Shown: positions 33,000 through 44,323, numbered from the stretch's first letter. The stretch: DNA of 64,000 bases from Elysia crispata (GCA_033675545.1 JAWDGP010006429.1:1037501-1101500), one strand, 5' to 3'. A program made the numbers and translations. The notes: generated from the sequence alone by a model not told the origin.

Positions 33000-33038
33000 T
33001 TATAGGTGACCACCGTCAATCCTTGTGGTCCCCTATAA
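33000..33038. repeat. Short perfect-like hairpin (14-bp arms)
   Basis: TTATAGGTGACCAC and GTGGTCCCCTATAA are inverted repeats matching at 13 of 14 positions around an 11-nt loop. It could be a remnant of a small inverted-repeat element or a chance palindrome; flanks give no target-site duplication I can see. Confidence 0.6.
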
Positions 33039-34098
33039 GGCTTAGTTTCAATTATTTTTTCTCTTACTTTTTTAAATTTTGAACTTGTAAGTGTATAAAA
33101 TATATCAATTCAAGCCATGTTTCATTTTCAAGCGTACATCCAGAGTTCACTTAGGTAACCTGTAGACTTAGAGGAGAAAGTCTCGAGGAAAAGTCTCATT
33201 CGACGCGAAGAATCTGTTGTTTGTCTGAAAAAAAACATGCACTTGCTAGTAAATGCTTCATAGTGTTAAGGTTATCACAAGCGATAGTTAATTTTTTTTC
33301 TTCTGTTTTAAGCAGGAGAATTAATTATGACTGTGTTAGCGACGTGGGGCCAATGCAAACGCTGCAAACAAGATTGCCACTCTTCAAGAGACTGTCTGTA
33401 AAAAGCATATTTTCTTATGAAAAGTCAAATTACTTTAGTCTTTAATCACGAAAGTCTTATAATCATATCCAGCTAGCTAAATTAAAAACACAATATTTCA
33501 CACACTAATATTTAAGAACCACAATATCCTTAATAACTTATAAACTGAAAAACGTTTTTAGTGAAAGATTTTTGTCAAAAAAAAAAGACCACAGCGATCT
33601 GTAGTTATTTGTACAGAGGCAGGAATATAACAAGTGTTATCCTCATGCAGGAAAGCTAATGATCATTTTTCCAATGGCTCCCTGATTATAATCTTAATGA
33701 TAATATTTAAAATACAGAAATCATTGGTCAACACGTTTATTATAGACTGATACTAAAAAAAATTGCAATAAATAACAATTTTTCTGATGCAAAGTTCTAA
33801 AACTTAAGGTTGAATGAATTTATAATAATTGATATCGATGCCTGTTTGATTCGTGATACATCAACCATGAGCCAGTTTATGTTGATATACATGTTACAGT
33901 CAAAGGCTACCAATTAAATTGCAAACACATGGTTAGCAGCTATAGCTTTTTGTCCTTCTTTTTTTTTTTTTTTTTAAATTTATAGGTTTAACAATTCTTA
34001 CATTTTTCGACGTATCTCATTCGGAGTTAATGTATCTTTTATTTCAAAGTCCCATTTGATTTTCTTTTATTTCAGTCCATAAAAAAAATTCAACTCAC
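33039..34098. other. Non-coding stretch, nothing recognised
   Basis: AT-rich with a T-run near 33960-33975. No gene recognised. Confidence 0.55.
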
Positions 34099-34560
34099 AT
34101 GTAGCGTTTGAAGGATGTATTGTAATATAAACTGAATGAAATCACTCAAGTCATCAGAATGAAAAACTTCATTACTAGGCAAGCGGTCAGGAGGCGGCAC
34201 AATAAATCCGCAGAATTCTGACGGCGGCAGCGGAATAGCAAACGCTAGACCCCTGAGGTGATAAGCCCTCACACAACGCAGTCCGCCTTGCGGTGATCAC
34301 AACTTGGACGGTCCTCAAACCTGGGGCCACAGCGCCAGGCGGATCAACGCGACATCTGCTGAGGGTGAGTAGCGGTCTAGGTCTAGTCGCCGCCAGTTTG
34401 AAGAGCCTGCGCGTGTGAGACAAACTGGTCGTGGAAGAGCTAGCAGCTCGAGAGATTTCGTGACTGAGTGAAACGAGGCGAATTTGATCGAGACGGAGCG
34501 GAGCGAGCATCTGAAGTCATGAATTTCCTGCAGCGCCAGCAAGTAATAACAGCTAGCGGT
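34099..34560. promoter_or_regulatory. CpG-rich island, possible promoter or first exon
   Basis: This block is markedly richer in G, C and CpG than the DNA on both sides. On the minus strand, frames of 107 and 60 codons end near a very good donor, ACAT|GTGAGT, whose last exonic base would be 34099. On the plus strand a donor GAGG|GTGAGT lies at 34364/34365. It may be a 5' exon of the cyclase gene (same strand, about 4.4 kb upstream) or the start of another transcript. No protein family is recognised, and the frame ending at 34099 is in phase 0, which does not join directly to the cyclase exon at 29705. Confidence 0.35.
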
Positions 34561-35365
<805 letters not shown>

Positions 35366-35526
35366 GAAGAGGGGGACACGCAAAGACAGGAAGACAAGAC
35401 AAAGAGAAAGAGACAGGAATCAGACAAACAATGAGAAAGACATCAATTATTAATATAGACAAAGTTAAAAAGGAGAGAGGTGAAAGTACAAAAGAAAGAG
35501 GGTGTTGAAAGGAGTTGGAAAGGTGA

Positions 35527-35670
<144 letters not shown>

Positions 35671-35930
35671 AAGAGAGACAGTTTTGAGTAAGACAATACG
35701 TTCAAGAAAATAGAAAGAGAGGAACATTTAGGCGAGACATCGACACAGAAAAAAAGAAGAGGGAGAGAGAGAGAGGAGGAGGAGGAGGAGGAGGAAGAGA
35801 AGGAGAGAGAGAAGAACCTTAAAGATAAATTGGACATGTGAAGATATTTAGTATAATAGGCAAAGTTGAGATGAAAAGGGAGATAGACGACAGACAGACA
35901 TAAAGAGATAAAGACAGAACGAGAGAGCGA

Positions 35931-35935
<5 letters not shown>

Positions 35936-36009
<74 letters not shown>
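35936..36009 (+). repeat. (AG)n microsatellite ending in a G-run, third of a stack
   Basis: About 32 AG units followed by nine G. Confidence 0.95.
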
Positions 36010-36929
36010 AGGCAATCCTAGGCAGATGAAACTTTTATCATTTGTATTATTTCAGAATTGCGATAAATGGGATCATCGAAAAATCAGCACTGTAGTATGA
36101 CTCACTTTATTTTTTCTCATATCGAAATATAGTAATTTGTGATTCCCCCTAGTGGTTTCATGCTTTTGCGTCCTTTAAATACGACCCTAAAAACGAGCTT
36201 AGACTTCCGAGGATAGGTTCAATATCCCAACTGTTCTATGGTATTCCAACAATTATTGAATTTTCCAAGCCTATGAACTTACTTACAAAAATGAGGCTTT
36301 CATGTTAGTTCCATTTCCCCAGAAAAAAAGGTGTATTTTTTTCTTTTTGAATATAAACGCTAAGTTCCTTTTCTATGTTTTTTTTTTATTTTTATATTTA
36401 GAAGAAGGTAGAGAAATTGTAGCATAAAACAAAACAACAAGAAAAAAAATTCATATAACTTTTTTTTTCCTTTTAAGATCAGAAGTAATCCTTGCCAACA
36501 GCAAAGCTGCAAGGTGTTCATTATTTCAAAAAATTCTTCTCTCTTATCATGGTAGACCCAAGCGTTTCTAATGATACATGTTCGTATTGATCGCGTGGCT
36601 TTGTGTTCAGTTGAGATTCCATAAGCATTTGGAGACTCAACTTTTCCCGCACGTTCCTTATGTACTTAAAGGTCATTTTACTCGCTCATTATAAGACTTT
36701 GAATAAAAATAGTGATTTGGAAAATCCAAAGTTATTACTGGATCCTTATAAAAATTAATTTATACTCACGTTGGTTTCCATAAAAGGGTAGTTATGAATA
36801 AAAAAATAATAGTTAACTAATTTTTTTTTAATCTAAATCTATTTACAGATTTGTTTTTTAGACATTCATTATTATGTAGCTTTCAATAATGCGAGGCTAA
36901 GAATTCCCTGCAAGGCACTTCACTTTTAT
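36010..36929. other. Non-coding stretch, nothing firmly recognised
   Basis: AT-rich. The last about 30 bp (from GAATTCCCTGCAAGG) already resemble the end of the tandem unit that follows, so the array may start further left in a decayed form. Confidence 0.5.
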
Positions 36930-37235
36930 GCACTTAATGCGAAAATTCACAGCTTTCTAATAGGCCTTTAAAAGGATCTAAAAACAGATTGGGCAAAGTA
37001 CAGAATTAGTCGATTTCTTTTAATTCCCCCGAGACAGCATATTTTTAAGCACTTTTTGTGGGAATTCGTTGCTTCTTAATGTTAAAATGATCTTTAGATA
37101 AAAAAAAAAAAACGAACATACAGAATAAGGTGATTTCTAATAATGTTCACAAAAAGTGTTAAATATGCACTACCTTACGGGATTTGAAAGTTGCCGATTC
37201 ATTTTTAAACCACATGTTAAAAAATGGTTAAAAAG
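36930..37235. repeat. Diverged tandem repeat, unit about 119 bp
   Basis: Units start with GCACTT-like sequence at 36930 (GCACTTAATGCG), 37049 (GCACTTTTTGTGG) and 37167 (GCACTACCTTACGGG), 119 and 118 bp apart. Each continues with a GGAATTC/AAATTC-like element and a CTTTAAAAGGATCT/TAAAATGATCTT element. The first two go on to ACAGAAT(T)A and GATTTC, then an AATTCCC-like or AATGTTC block. Identity between units is low, so this is an old array. A further unit lies at about 52783-52875. Confidence 0.7.
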
Positions 37236-38994
37236 ATTTATCAATATTTTTTTTTTTTCCACAAATGAGTCGAATTATTCTTATTGGTATGACGAGTGTA
37301 AGTATGGGTGGTGCATGTGATTTCTGAAGCACGAATGTATCTTGTTCGCAAAGTTGATTCACAGAGGAAGCTTTTCATGTCTTGAGAAAAGGAATTCGAG
37401 GGTTTCAGTCAAGAAAAGTGTGAGAAGTGAATTTTATAATTAGGTATCGTTTGTTGTTGCTTGTTTACAAAGTCAGTTTGCAATACTTCTTTTTAAAACT
37501 TATCGTGAGCAGCTGTGGGGTTTCAATAGACCCATTATTTATATAGAAATGTTCCTTTTTTAAATTCCACCGCCACTCATGTGGTTCAAGAAAGATCTAT
37601 ATATGCAATTTAATTATCTCTGTAAAAAGCTGTGGTTTTAAGCTTCTCCCCGTGATCCTCACCCCTTTTGTTTCCCTATTAAAGCCCAACCCGAATGATG
37701 TCAAGGCTTTGTGGCTGAGGGAGTCGAAAAAAGAAGGATTTGATCAACCCGTTGCGCGGCTGATTCCAAATCTCTCTACAGCACCGCTACTTCTCACGCT
37801 CTGTGACAGACAGTCGATCGAATCATCTCTTTCATATCGACCATAATCGCTTCAAATAAATATAACAAAAAAATTCTCTAAAAGGGCATTTGATCTCGAT
37901 ACTTCCTCGGACCACCTGTGAATAAGGGCCAATTATTTCCGGATCAGATCATTATGATTTGACTGGCATGTCCGTTACAAGGTGGCCTCGGGTCTCCTGA
38001 GAGGTATTTCAGGGGCGATTTTTCAAAAACTACTTGAGCTTGTAACACCCACACCGGTGTCCGATTTGGCGGAGCACGCTGTCGAACAGGAAGACCTGTT
38101 AATAACTCGATATAGTTACCGATATCAGGACGTAAGCATTACGTAACTTACGGATGAAAATTTAACAAGCATCGAAGGTTTGACTCATCGATTCATTTCT
38201 TCTATTATGCTTTGATTAAATTAGAAGGAAAAGCTGGGTAGATCTTCATAATGATTTAGTTGTTCTAAACTCTAAGCTAAGGCATTCTGTCTGCATTACA
38301 TATTAAATTATCTTGACTAGAGCCTTCCCTGCCATTAATAGATGGGGCGCGTGGATAGAAACGGTTAAGCTATATTGTACTGTACTGTGTCTATAAATCC
38401 AATAAAGAGAGACGCAGTGGTTTATGGGTACGTGAACGTGTATATACAACCATATTCCTCGTAGGGTGAGATTTCTAATGGCCTTGTTATCACTATCTAG
38501 ACAAAAGTGTGGGCTGACAGTATACAATACAATGACATGATGATGCAATACATAATTATGTCATTTTCCATTACTTTTTGCTATTTTGGGCACCAAACTG
38601 AGCGGCCAGACTTTTGCGGGACTTACACCAGACGTCGAGCACCAAAGTTGTCGTCTCGCCACCCCATTACTCAATTTGACACGTATATAAAAAAAAAGCC
38701 AGAGAAAACTGGAAAATAGCAGGAAAGCTCAGACTTGTACAGCGACAAAGATGTGGTTTACGAGTGCGAAAGAAACTTTATGTATAGGAGTATTATATAA
38801 AGTCATTACTTTAATTTCTTGTCAATCGTCTTTATCCTCCAGAAACACGACATAATATTCACATACATGTAGATCGGCGATTATTTTTCCAAGCTGGGCA
38901 ATAATAGTTTTATTATAAACTTACTTTTGCGTGCCTTTGAAAAAGGGAGGGTGTATCTGACGTCAAAATCAGGTGATGCTAGCTTAAGTTTTAC
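37236..38994. other. Non-coding stretch left of the transposon
   Basis: No gene recognised. The open frame 37652-37846 has no domain. A 10-bp palindrome ACACCGGTGT near 38050 is isolated. The last 8 bp (AGTTTTAC, 38987-38994) recur 12 bp beyond the right end of the transposon. Confidence 0.55.
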
Positions 38995-39011
38995 CACACA
39001 GAGGCTCCACT
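38995..39011 (+). repeat. Left terminal inverted repeat
   Basis: CACACAGAGGCTCCACT, the exact reverse complement of 41138-41154. Confidence 0.93.
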
Positions 39012-39051
39012 CCTCGATTTCAGTGTAATTGGGTCAGACATCGTTAAACAA

Positions 39052-39065
39052 TGTCACGCCGTATA
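39052..39065 (+). repeat. Left subterminal inverted repeat
   Basis: TGTCACGCCGTATA, an exact inverted match to 41058-41071. Similarity continues inward for about 17 more bases (G-T-rich, ending in GTTTC) with several mismatches. In P-type elements the transposase or repressor binds internal sites near the ends, so this is a candidate THAP binding site. A related ACGCCGTGTGGTCAC lies about 40 bp further in. Confidence 0.85.
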
Positions 39066-39144
39066 GTTTATTGTCCGTTTCGTTTTACCGCACGCCGTGT
39101 GGTCACAGGAGCTTAGGAGACGTTAAACACTACCTTTCATGAGG

Positions 39145-39194
39145 TGTCTTGTCACTCCTTTTTATACTCTGTTTATAAAAGGAGTGACAAGACA
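39145..39194 (+). promoter_or_regulatory. Transposon promoter: TATA box within a 21-bp-stem hairpin
   Basis: A near-perfect inverted repeat with 22-nt and 21-nt arms (one bulged T) around a 7-nt loop CTCTGTT. The right arm contains TATAAAAGG, a strong TATA box at 39174-39180, about 50 bp upstream of the start codon at 39230. By symmetry the left arm carries the same sequence pointing the other way. Confidence 0.8.
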
Positions 39195-39229
39195 TAAAAT
39201 TCATTTCCTCTTCTCTCACAAGACGCAAA

Positions 39230-39375
39230 ATGATGGAGTCGGAACAAACTGTGCTAGATGATGAACAATATAAAATTAAATATAATTCAAAGTGGCGCAG
39301 TGCCATAAATTGTACTAATTCAAAGATTCGTTGTCCTGATTTGTCCTTCTTTTCGTTCCCTTTGGACGCAGAAAG
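39230..39375 (+). CDS. THAP-domain transposase remnant, exon 1
   Basis: Codes residues 1-48 and two bases of codon 49, starting at the first of two adjacent ATGs just after the TATA box and ending at a consensus donor GAAAG|GTAAGT. It holds the first half of a THAP zinc-finger domain: the segment RSAINCTNSK, then FFSFPLDAE with the invariant Pro (residue 44). THAP domains coordinate zinc by C-x(2-4)-C-x(35-53)-C-x2-H. Here Cys28 is present, but the position of the first ligand, four residues earlier plus one, is Arg23 (CGC), one transition from Cys (TGC). The finger is therefore probably impaired in this copy. Confidence 0.88.
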
Positions 39376-40063
39376 GTAAGTTGAGATTGATCTCGTTTGG
39401 TTTTAAGATCTGTATGTTATACTTTAGTAACTATGGCATGGCATATTTTAAGATCAATTATTGGTGACTGTGATGTGATCTAGGCCTATCTATATCATCA
39501 ATTGGTAAGATTAATAATAAAGAGGGGTGTTTATTAATCTCTTATAGTAAATGCAGATCTAGATAAATACTCGATGACTGTTATGTAACGATGACTAGGT
39601 TGGTTAAAAGGCGGAGATCTAGATGGATTTACACCTACCTATAGACCAATTATGGCTGACTTTGATGGTGATATTGAACATTATGAATTTGACGAGGAGG
39701 AGGAAGTCGGGAAGCAGATGATAGTCAGAATCAAGCTGATTGTCACTGTTATTATTAATACTGTATAACTACTATCACTAGATGTTGCAATAGTAGAAGT
39801 TGTATTAATAGCAGAAGAATGGTAATTGTTGTTATTTACTTTTAGCATAATAAATTGTGCAATATAATCTGGCCGATTACATGTATTTATATTATTATTA
39901 TCATCATCACTACATGTATAATTCTTTATAGAAAGTATCATTGATGTGAATGAATATAGACTTTAAAATATAAAGTTAACTGATACATGGATGGTCATAA
40001 ACCACATTGAATTGTGATGAAAAGAGATTGCGACACTTTCAAGTTTCCTGTTTATCATCGCAG
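39376..40063 (+). other. Intron of the transposon gene (688 bp)
   Basis: GTAAGT donor at 39376 and CATCGCAG acceptor ending at 40063. Splicing joins AG to G to form Arg49 and reads straight on into SRRWVISSRRADL, restoring the THAP domain. The intron is AT-rich with no coding content. Confidence 0.88.
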
Positions 40064-40745
40064 GTCCCGGCGGTGGGTGATCAGTTCACGTAGAGCGGAT
40101 TTAGAGAAGAAACCGTTTGAGAAACTGCATCGGAGCAATGTCATGTGCGAAAAACATTTTGAATCATGCTGTTTCAAAGAGACCAAAGGGAAAAGGAAGT
40201 TACTGAAAAACGACGCTGTGCCATCTATTTTTGCTGTCCCTAATCCTCCACCCAAGCAAACACCTCGACCGCCACCGAAAGAGTGCATAGCGCCCACACT
40301 ATCACAGGCAACTACCTCCGGTACAGAAACGGACACAACTTCGAATGATGTCGATGAGGTTGAAATTAATGAACTAGGAGATAGTGGTGCGACTCACAAT
40401 GAAAAAAAATCACTGAAAAGCAAGTTGCTTGCAGCAAGGACCAAAAGTTGCAGGCTTAAGAAAAAGCTTAAAACAATGACATCCAACACGCCCACTGAGC
40501 AGAGCCATCCTGTCCAGAGGCAGGAAATAGATTTTGACAGCCTACATTCGATGCTCAAAAATCACCTCCCTCAAGCCGCGCTTCAATTAGTATTAACACA
40601 GATAAGGACGGCACAGGCAAACAAGTATGGAAGAAGGTGGACAGCTAGTGAAAAAGCATTTGCTCTGGCACTCTACAACACAAGTCAGAAGGCATATTCA
40701 ATGATGATCTCACGTTCTTTTTTTTTCATACATCTTTCTTTTTAA
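40064..40745 (+). CDS. THAP-domain transposase remnant, exon 2
   Basis: Codes Arg49-Phe275 of the spliced protein. The THAP domain is completed by RRWVISSRRADLEKKPFEKL (Trp53 is the invariant Trp), the second zinc pair Cys77-x2-His80 in MCEKHFE, and AVPSIF at 100-105, which ends THAP domains. Then comes a proline-rich and acidic linker and a basic, leucine-spaced segment KSLKSKLLAARTKSCRLKKK (about 140-160), likely the coiled coil used for dimerisation. Last is FDSLHSMLKNHLPQAALQLV to YGRRWTASEKAFALALYN, the start of the P-transposase conserved region. Homology stops at SQKAYSMM, and an unrelated Phe-rich tail ends at the stop. Domain content parallels the short repressor proteins of deleted P elements; a repressor role is inference. 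An open frame extending left to 40014 is intronic. Confidence 0.88.
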
Positions 40746-40978
40746 TTGCTTTAATAACCTCCTAGGTCATATCTGCCTGTTCATTCCACCGTATACCACG
40801 AGACTATCTTTTTTTTCTCCACCTCCCTCTTTATTTTTCTCTCTCTTTACATTTATGTATCTACCACAATATGACTGTGATTAAATTTTTATATGTATCC
40901 TTCATCATCACATTCCCTTCATTAATTCTTCTTACTGCTTTCATCTCTTGTCTTTGCCAATATAAAAGTTAACTGTAT

Positions 40979-40984
40979 AATAAA
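40979..40984 (+). terminator. Polyadenylation signal of the transposon gene
   Basis: AATAAA about 235 bp after the stop codon and about 75 bp before the right subterminal repeat, so the transcript can end inside the element. Confidence 0.65.
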
Positions 40985-41057
40985 CTTCAAGTGCCAGTGC
41001 CAAGAAGAATAGAAATTATAAAGCGAAAAAAGAGCCTGTAAGAAACAGACTATAACT

Positions 41058-41071
41058 TATACGGCGTGACA
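41058..41071 (+). repeat. Right subterminal inverted repeat
   Basis: TATACGGCGTGACA, exact inverted partner of 39052-39065. Confidence 0.85.
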
Positions 41072-41137
41072 TACTTTCGAGGCGGCGCGAGACCGATTAC
41101 AACCGTTTAACACTGAGCGAATGGGGCAATCCCAGCA

Positions 41138-41154
41138 AGTGGAGCCTCTGTGTG
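41138..41154 (+). repeat. Right terminal inverted repeat
   Basis: AGTGGAGCCTCTGTGTG, exact inverted partner of 38995-39011. Confidence 0.93.
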
Positions 41155-44100
41155 TCTTTACTCTGTAGTTTTACTGTATCAAGATTGCAAATCATTCATT
41201 AAGGAAGAAAAGAAGTTAGGAAAATGTAAAAAGATATGGAGAGAAAAAGAGAGTTTATTACAAATTACAATCTCGGATTGGGGAAAGGGAGAGGGAGAGA
41301 AGCAAAAGATAAAAAGTGCCAAATGAGAAGCAGAGAGAGAGAGAGACAGGGAGAAATTCGTGGTGGTTGAAAAGGTAATGAAAGAGCTTTGAATCCAGCT
41401 TGAAACAGAACACTGGCACGCCATTTTCAGGTCAGACACCTAGTATGCACAACGATATATTAGTGTTAACTCTTTTATTTCTGACCCTATGACGGTTTCA
41501 AATGCGAATGTTAGGAAATTATCTTCTATAAACAATAACGATATAGATTTATTAAAAGGATGTCGATCTTGATTTGGGTTTCAAAATGCCTAGATATTTT
41601 TAATTTTTATCTTGATATCTTTTTTGTGCCTTTTGTAAAGCTAGCTCCGACTCAAACTTTCCCCAATCGGATATCAAACACTGATTTTATCAATATTAAT
41701 TAAAGAAAATCCTTGTTTACTCTTAATCATCCCGCCAATCCTAACCTCTCCACCAGTTAAGACATTCACTGTGCTCTAGTCACCAATACTTCTTAACTTG
41801 ACTTGAACCATTTCAATCAGTAAATTTCCCAATATCTCTGTTTAACGTTCCTCTGTGTTCTGTCGCTGTCTCCACCCAGCCGATCCCTACAACTATACAA
41901 CTAGTCCTCATCTCTCCTCTTCCGCTTCTCGCATTTCTTTTCAGTGTGTGTCATAATATAAATGCTAAGAGGTCATCACTTTTAAATGGTATTTTATCAT
42001 TTAAATCAATAAAAAATACCTTTTAACTCTACACATATCAACATAAAGTGAATTTATTTTACTCTTTTCTTCACATTCTGGTTCTTTCAGACATCCCCAC
42101 CGTGAAGGACTATTTTTCTTCGGTCATTTGCGTGTTTAGATTAAATCCAGTCGTAAACAAATCCAAATTTTAACCACATTGTTTTACTTGAATCGATTTC
42201 TTTAAACTCCCTGTTATTAATGCGACATTACCGATACAATCCAAGCAAAACCAAATTAGCTAAAAAAATCATTGGATAATTACATTTGAATGCAGAATGA
42301 TCAAACAAATGCTGAAGATAATAAATTAATAGCATTGCCTTGTATTCAATAATTTTGTCATCAAAAGATAATCGGTAATCTTGCCACCTGGCCACCAAAG
42401 GCGGTTGGCTTTTTGTGTACTTTTGTCAAATTAACTTGACAGACCGCTTTTCTTCAAGAATTGCAATGCATCGCGTACAATGAGGTTATCTCTGTTTCCA
42501 TTGATTTATTTGATTTCCTTGTAAGGATTTCTAGCTCGGCGGGGAACTGCTATAGAAAGTCAATCATGCAGTAATACCAATCAATAACATCCAGTTTTAT
42601 ATTTAAGATGAAGGCATAGGAATCAGAAGCAGTAGGGTGATCTGTCATATTTTCTTTTAATGCTAGCAGGTTAATTTATCTTCAAATATTTTTCAAGTTG
42701 GTAAGGGGATTGAAATATAGAGGTGCTTTGTTTGTTTGTTTGTTTTTTTGTTTTTTGTTTTTTGTTTGTTTGTGGGTTTTTTGTTTTGTTTTTTTGTTTT
42801 TTTTGCTTTGTTCTGTTTTGTTTTGTTTTGTTTTTTTTGTTTTTTTTGGGGGGGATGTTGTTTTAGTTAAGATCTTTGTTGGTTTTTTTTTTAATGGTTT
42901 AATCCTTCAAAGCAAAAGCGATCATGTTTTGTTTTTTTATTTTATTTAATGTCCAGGAGTTTTGTTTCAATACGACGCGGTCCCATCTATACCATCAGCT
43001 GAAATTTTATATTGAAGGATGACTCTTCATTTTATTTGCCCTTCTCCTGATCTGATGCCCTGAAACATTATAGTCTTCGCCGGGAAGGAAAAACATAGAA
43101 ATTTCAGTATAAGTTTATAGCATAAAAGAAAATATCAACCTGCCGTGAAGCGAGTTTCGGGTGCCTGGATTGAGACGCTGAAAAACTTAAATTTCGTTGC
43201 TGCTGAGTGCGACAATAATATGCAAAGGATTTTTTTGTGTATTTGAACCAAAGATCTTTGTATTCAATGCCAAGCAACATTGGAAAAGGCTCCGAAGATA
43301 CAGAAACTTGTAGTATGATCATAGAAAATAAGACAATTTTCTTACCTTAAGAATAAGTCGTTTTACTTTGAAAACAGGACAGTTTTAAGTTAATTCTTTT
43401 TTTAATTCAAAATGTTTTCTTTCATGTGCATTAATAAAAAAAAGGAGGAAGGCTAGGAGTTTAAGCCCTTCTTTTCTTCCAACTTAACATTACAAGACTC
43501 GGTTTTAAGGTTTGAAATTGTTTTTATTGGCGCATTTTAATTAACACAGGTTACGTCTAAATTCATAAAAGAAATCGTGACACTTATTATCAGAGCTTGA
43601 TTCTCTAGGTGATTAAGTTACAAGACATCAAAGATCAATGTACTAGTTCAACTTAGATTAATCTCTGTGACCTTCCACTGCTCTAATGAATAGCAGCAGC
43701 CCGCGCATCCTAGAAGATAAAGAGGGACCTGTTTTATGCGAGTTGATCGGGTAGAGACTTAGGAGCCCCGATGATATTGTTCTGATTAGAGGCGGCAAGC
43801 CCAACTGAATCTATTGATTTAAATTAACAAAACGGTCGTTTTGAATTTCACGTTTTCAACTTAAAATATAAAATATGAAAAAAAGAAAAAAAAAAGCTAG
43901 ACTTAATAGTGACAAGAGTAATACACCCGACACGCTTAGTATATTCAATCTTTTGCAAACTAACAAAATTCTTAATGGAGTGTTGTCAAGTAGGCCTTCG
44001 AGTTTTGCATATCTCTGTGAATCACCCCTTCCTTTTCCAAACCTCAACTAAGTCTGGTGCCTGTAACCACATAATATATATATATATCGGTGCAAAAACG

Positions 44101-44252
44101 GGTCATTATCATAGTGATGTATCGAGTGGCTTTTTTTTTTTTTACATATGACTCGAGTGACATCATAGCAGCTGTTGATAGAAATACTGGGTGTAATTTT
44201 TTACATAAAAAACATTGCGAATGAATCAGAAACAGTGATGATATCAGCATCC
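41155..44252. other. Non-coding stretch right of the transposon
   Basis: Purine-rich patch at about 41200-41360 and a T-rich (TTTG/TTTTG)n-like tract at about 42719-42900. Open frames through the latter (Phe/Cys-rich) are artefacts. No gene recognised. Confidence 0.55.
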
Positions 44253-44323
44253 ATGGCTCTTTGGGGTCAAAGCATCGGTCTTGGTATCATCAGTATCCCT
44301 GTTCGATGGTTCGAGCCCCACAT
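44253..44323 (+). mobile_element. tRNA-derived short element head (SINE-like)
   Basis: An A-box-like TGGCTCTTTGGGG and a perfect B-box-like GGTTCGAGCCC (44308-44318) are about 45 bp apart, as in RNA polymerase III internal promoters of tRNA-derived SINEs. The segment ends CCCACAT, the 3' side of a T-stem; the 5' side (CGATGG) has mutated. Body and tail cannot be delimited. A decayed tRNA gene is the alternative. Confidence 0.55.

Larger units (their letters stand above)
38995..41154 (+). mobile_element. P-element-like DNA transposon, internally deleted, about 2.16 kb
   Basis: Bounded by perfect 17-bp terminal inverted repeats starting CACACAGAGG. A second inverted pair containing TGTCACGCCGTATA lies 57 bp from the left end and 83 bp from the right end. 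Inside is one spliced gene encoding a THAP-domain protein with the start of the P-transposase conserved region (KYGRRWTASEKAFALALYN). The rest of the transposase, including the catalytic RNase-H-like core and GTP-binding part known in the family, is absent, so the copy cannot be autonomous. Families of this kind make 8-bp target duplications. AGTTTTAC abuts the left end and recurs at 41167-41174, 12 bp outside the right repeat, so the right boundary may extend to 41166, or this is chance. Confidence 0.88.

Noticed and set aside
38046..38060. Palindrome ACACCGGTGT as an operator-like site
   Set aside because: Ten bp is within chance for this window and nothing nearby supports a function.
40014..40063. 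Start of the long THAP frame at the ATG 40014
   Set aside because: This part is intronic; the acceptor at 40063 and exon 1 at 39230 give a complete THAP domain.
42698..42949. Phe/Cys-rich 83-codon frame
   Set aside because: Translation of a T/G-rich simple tract.
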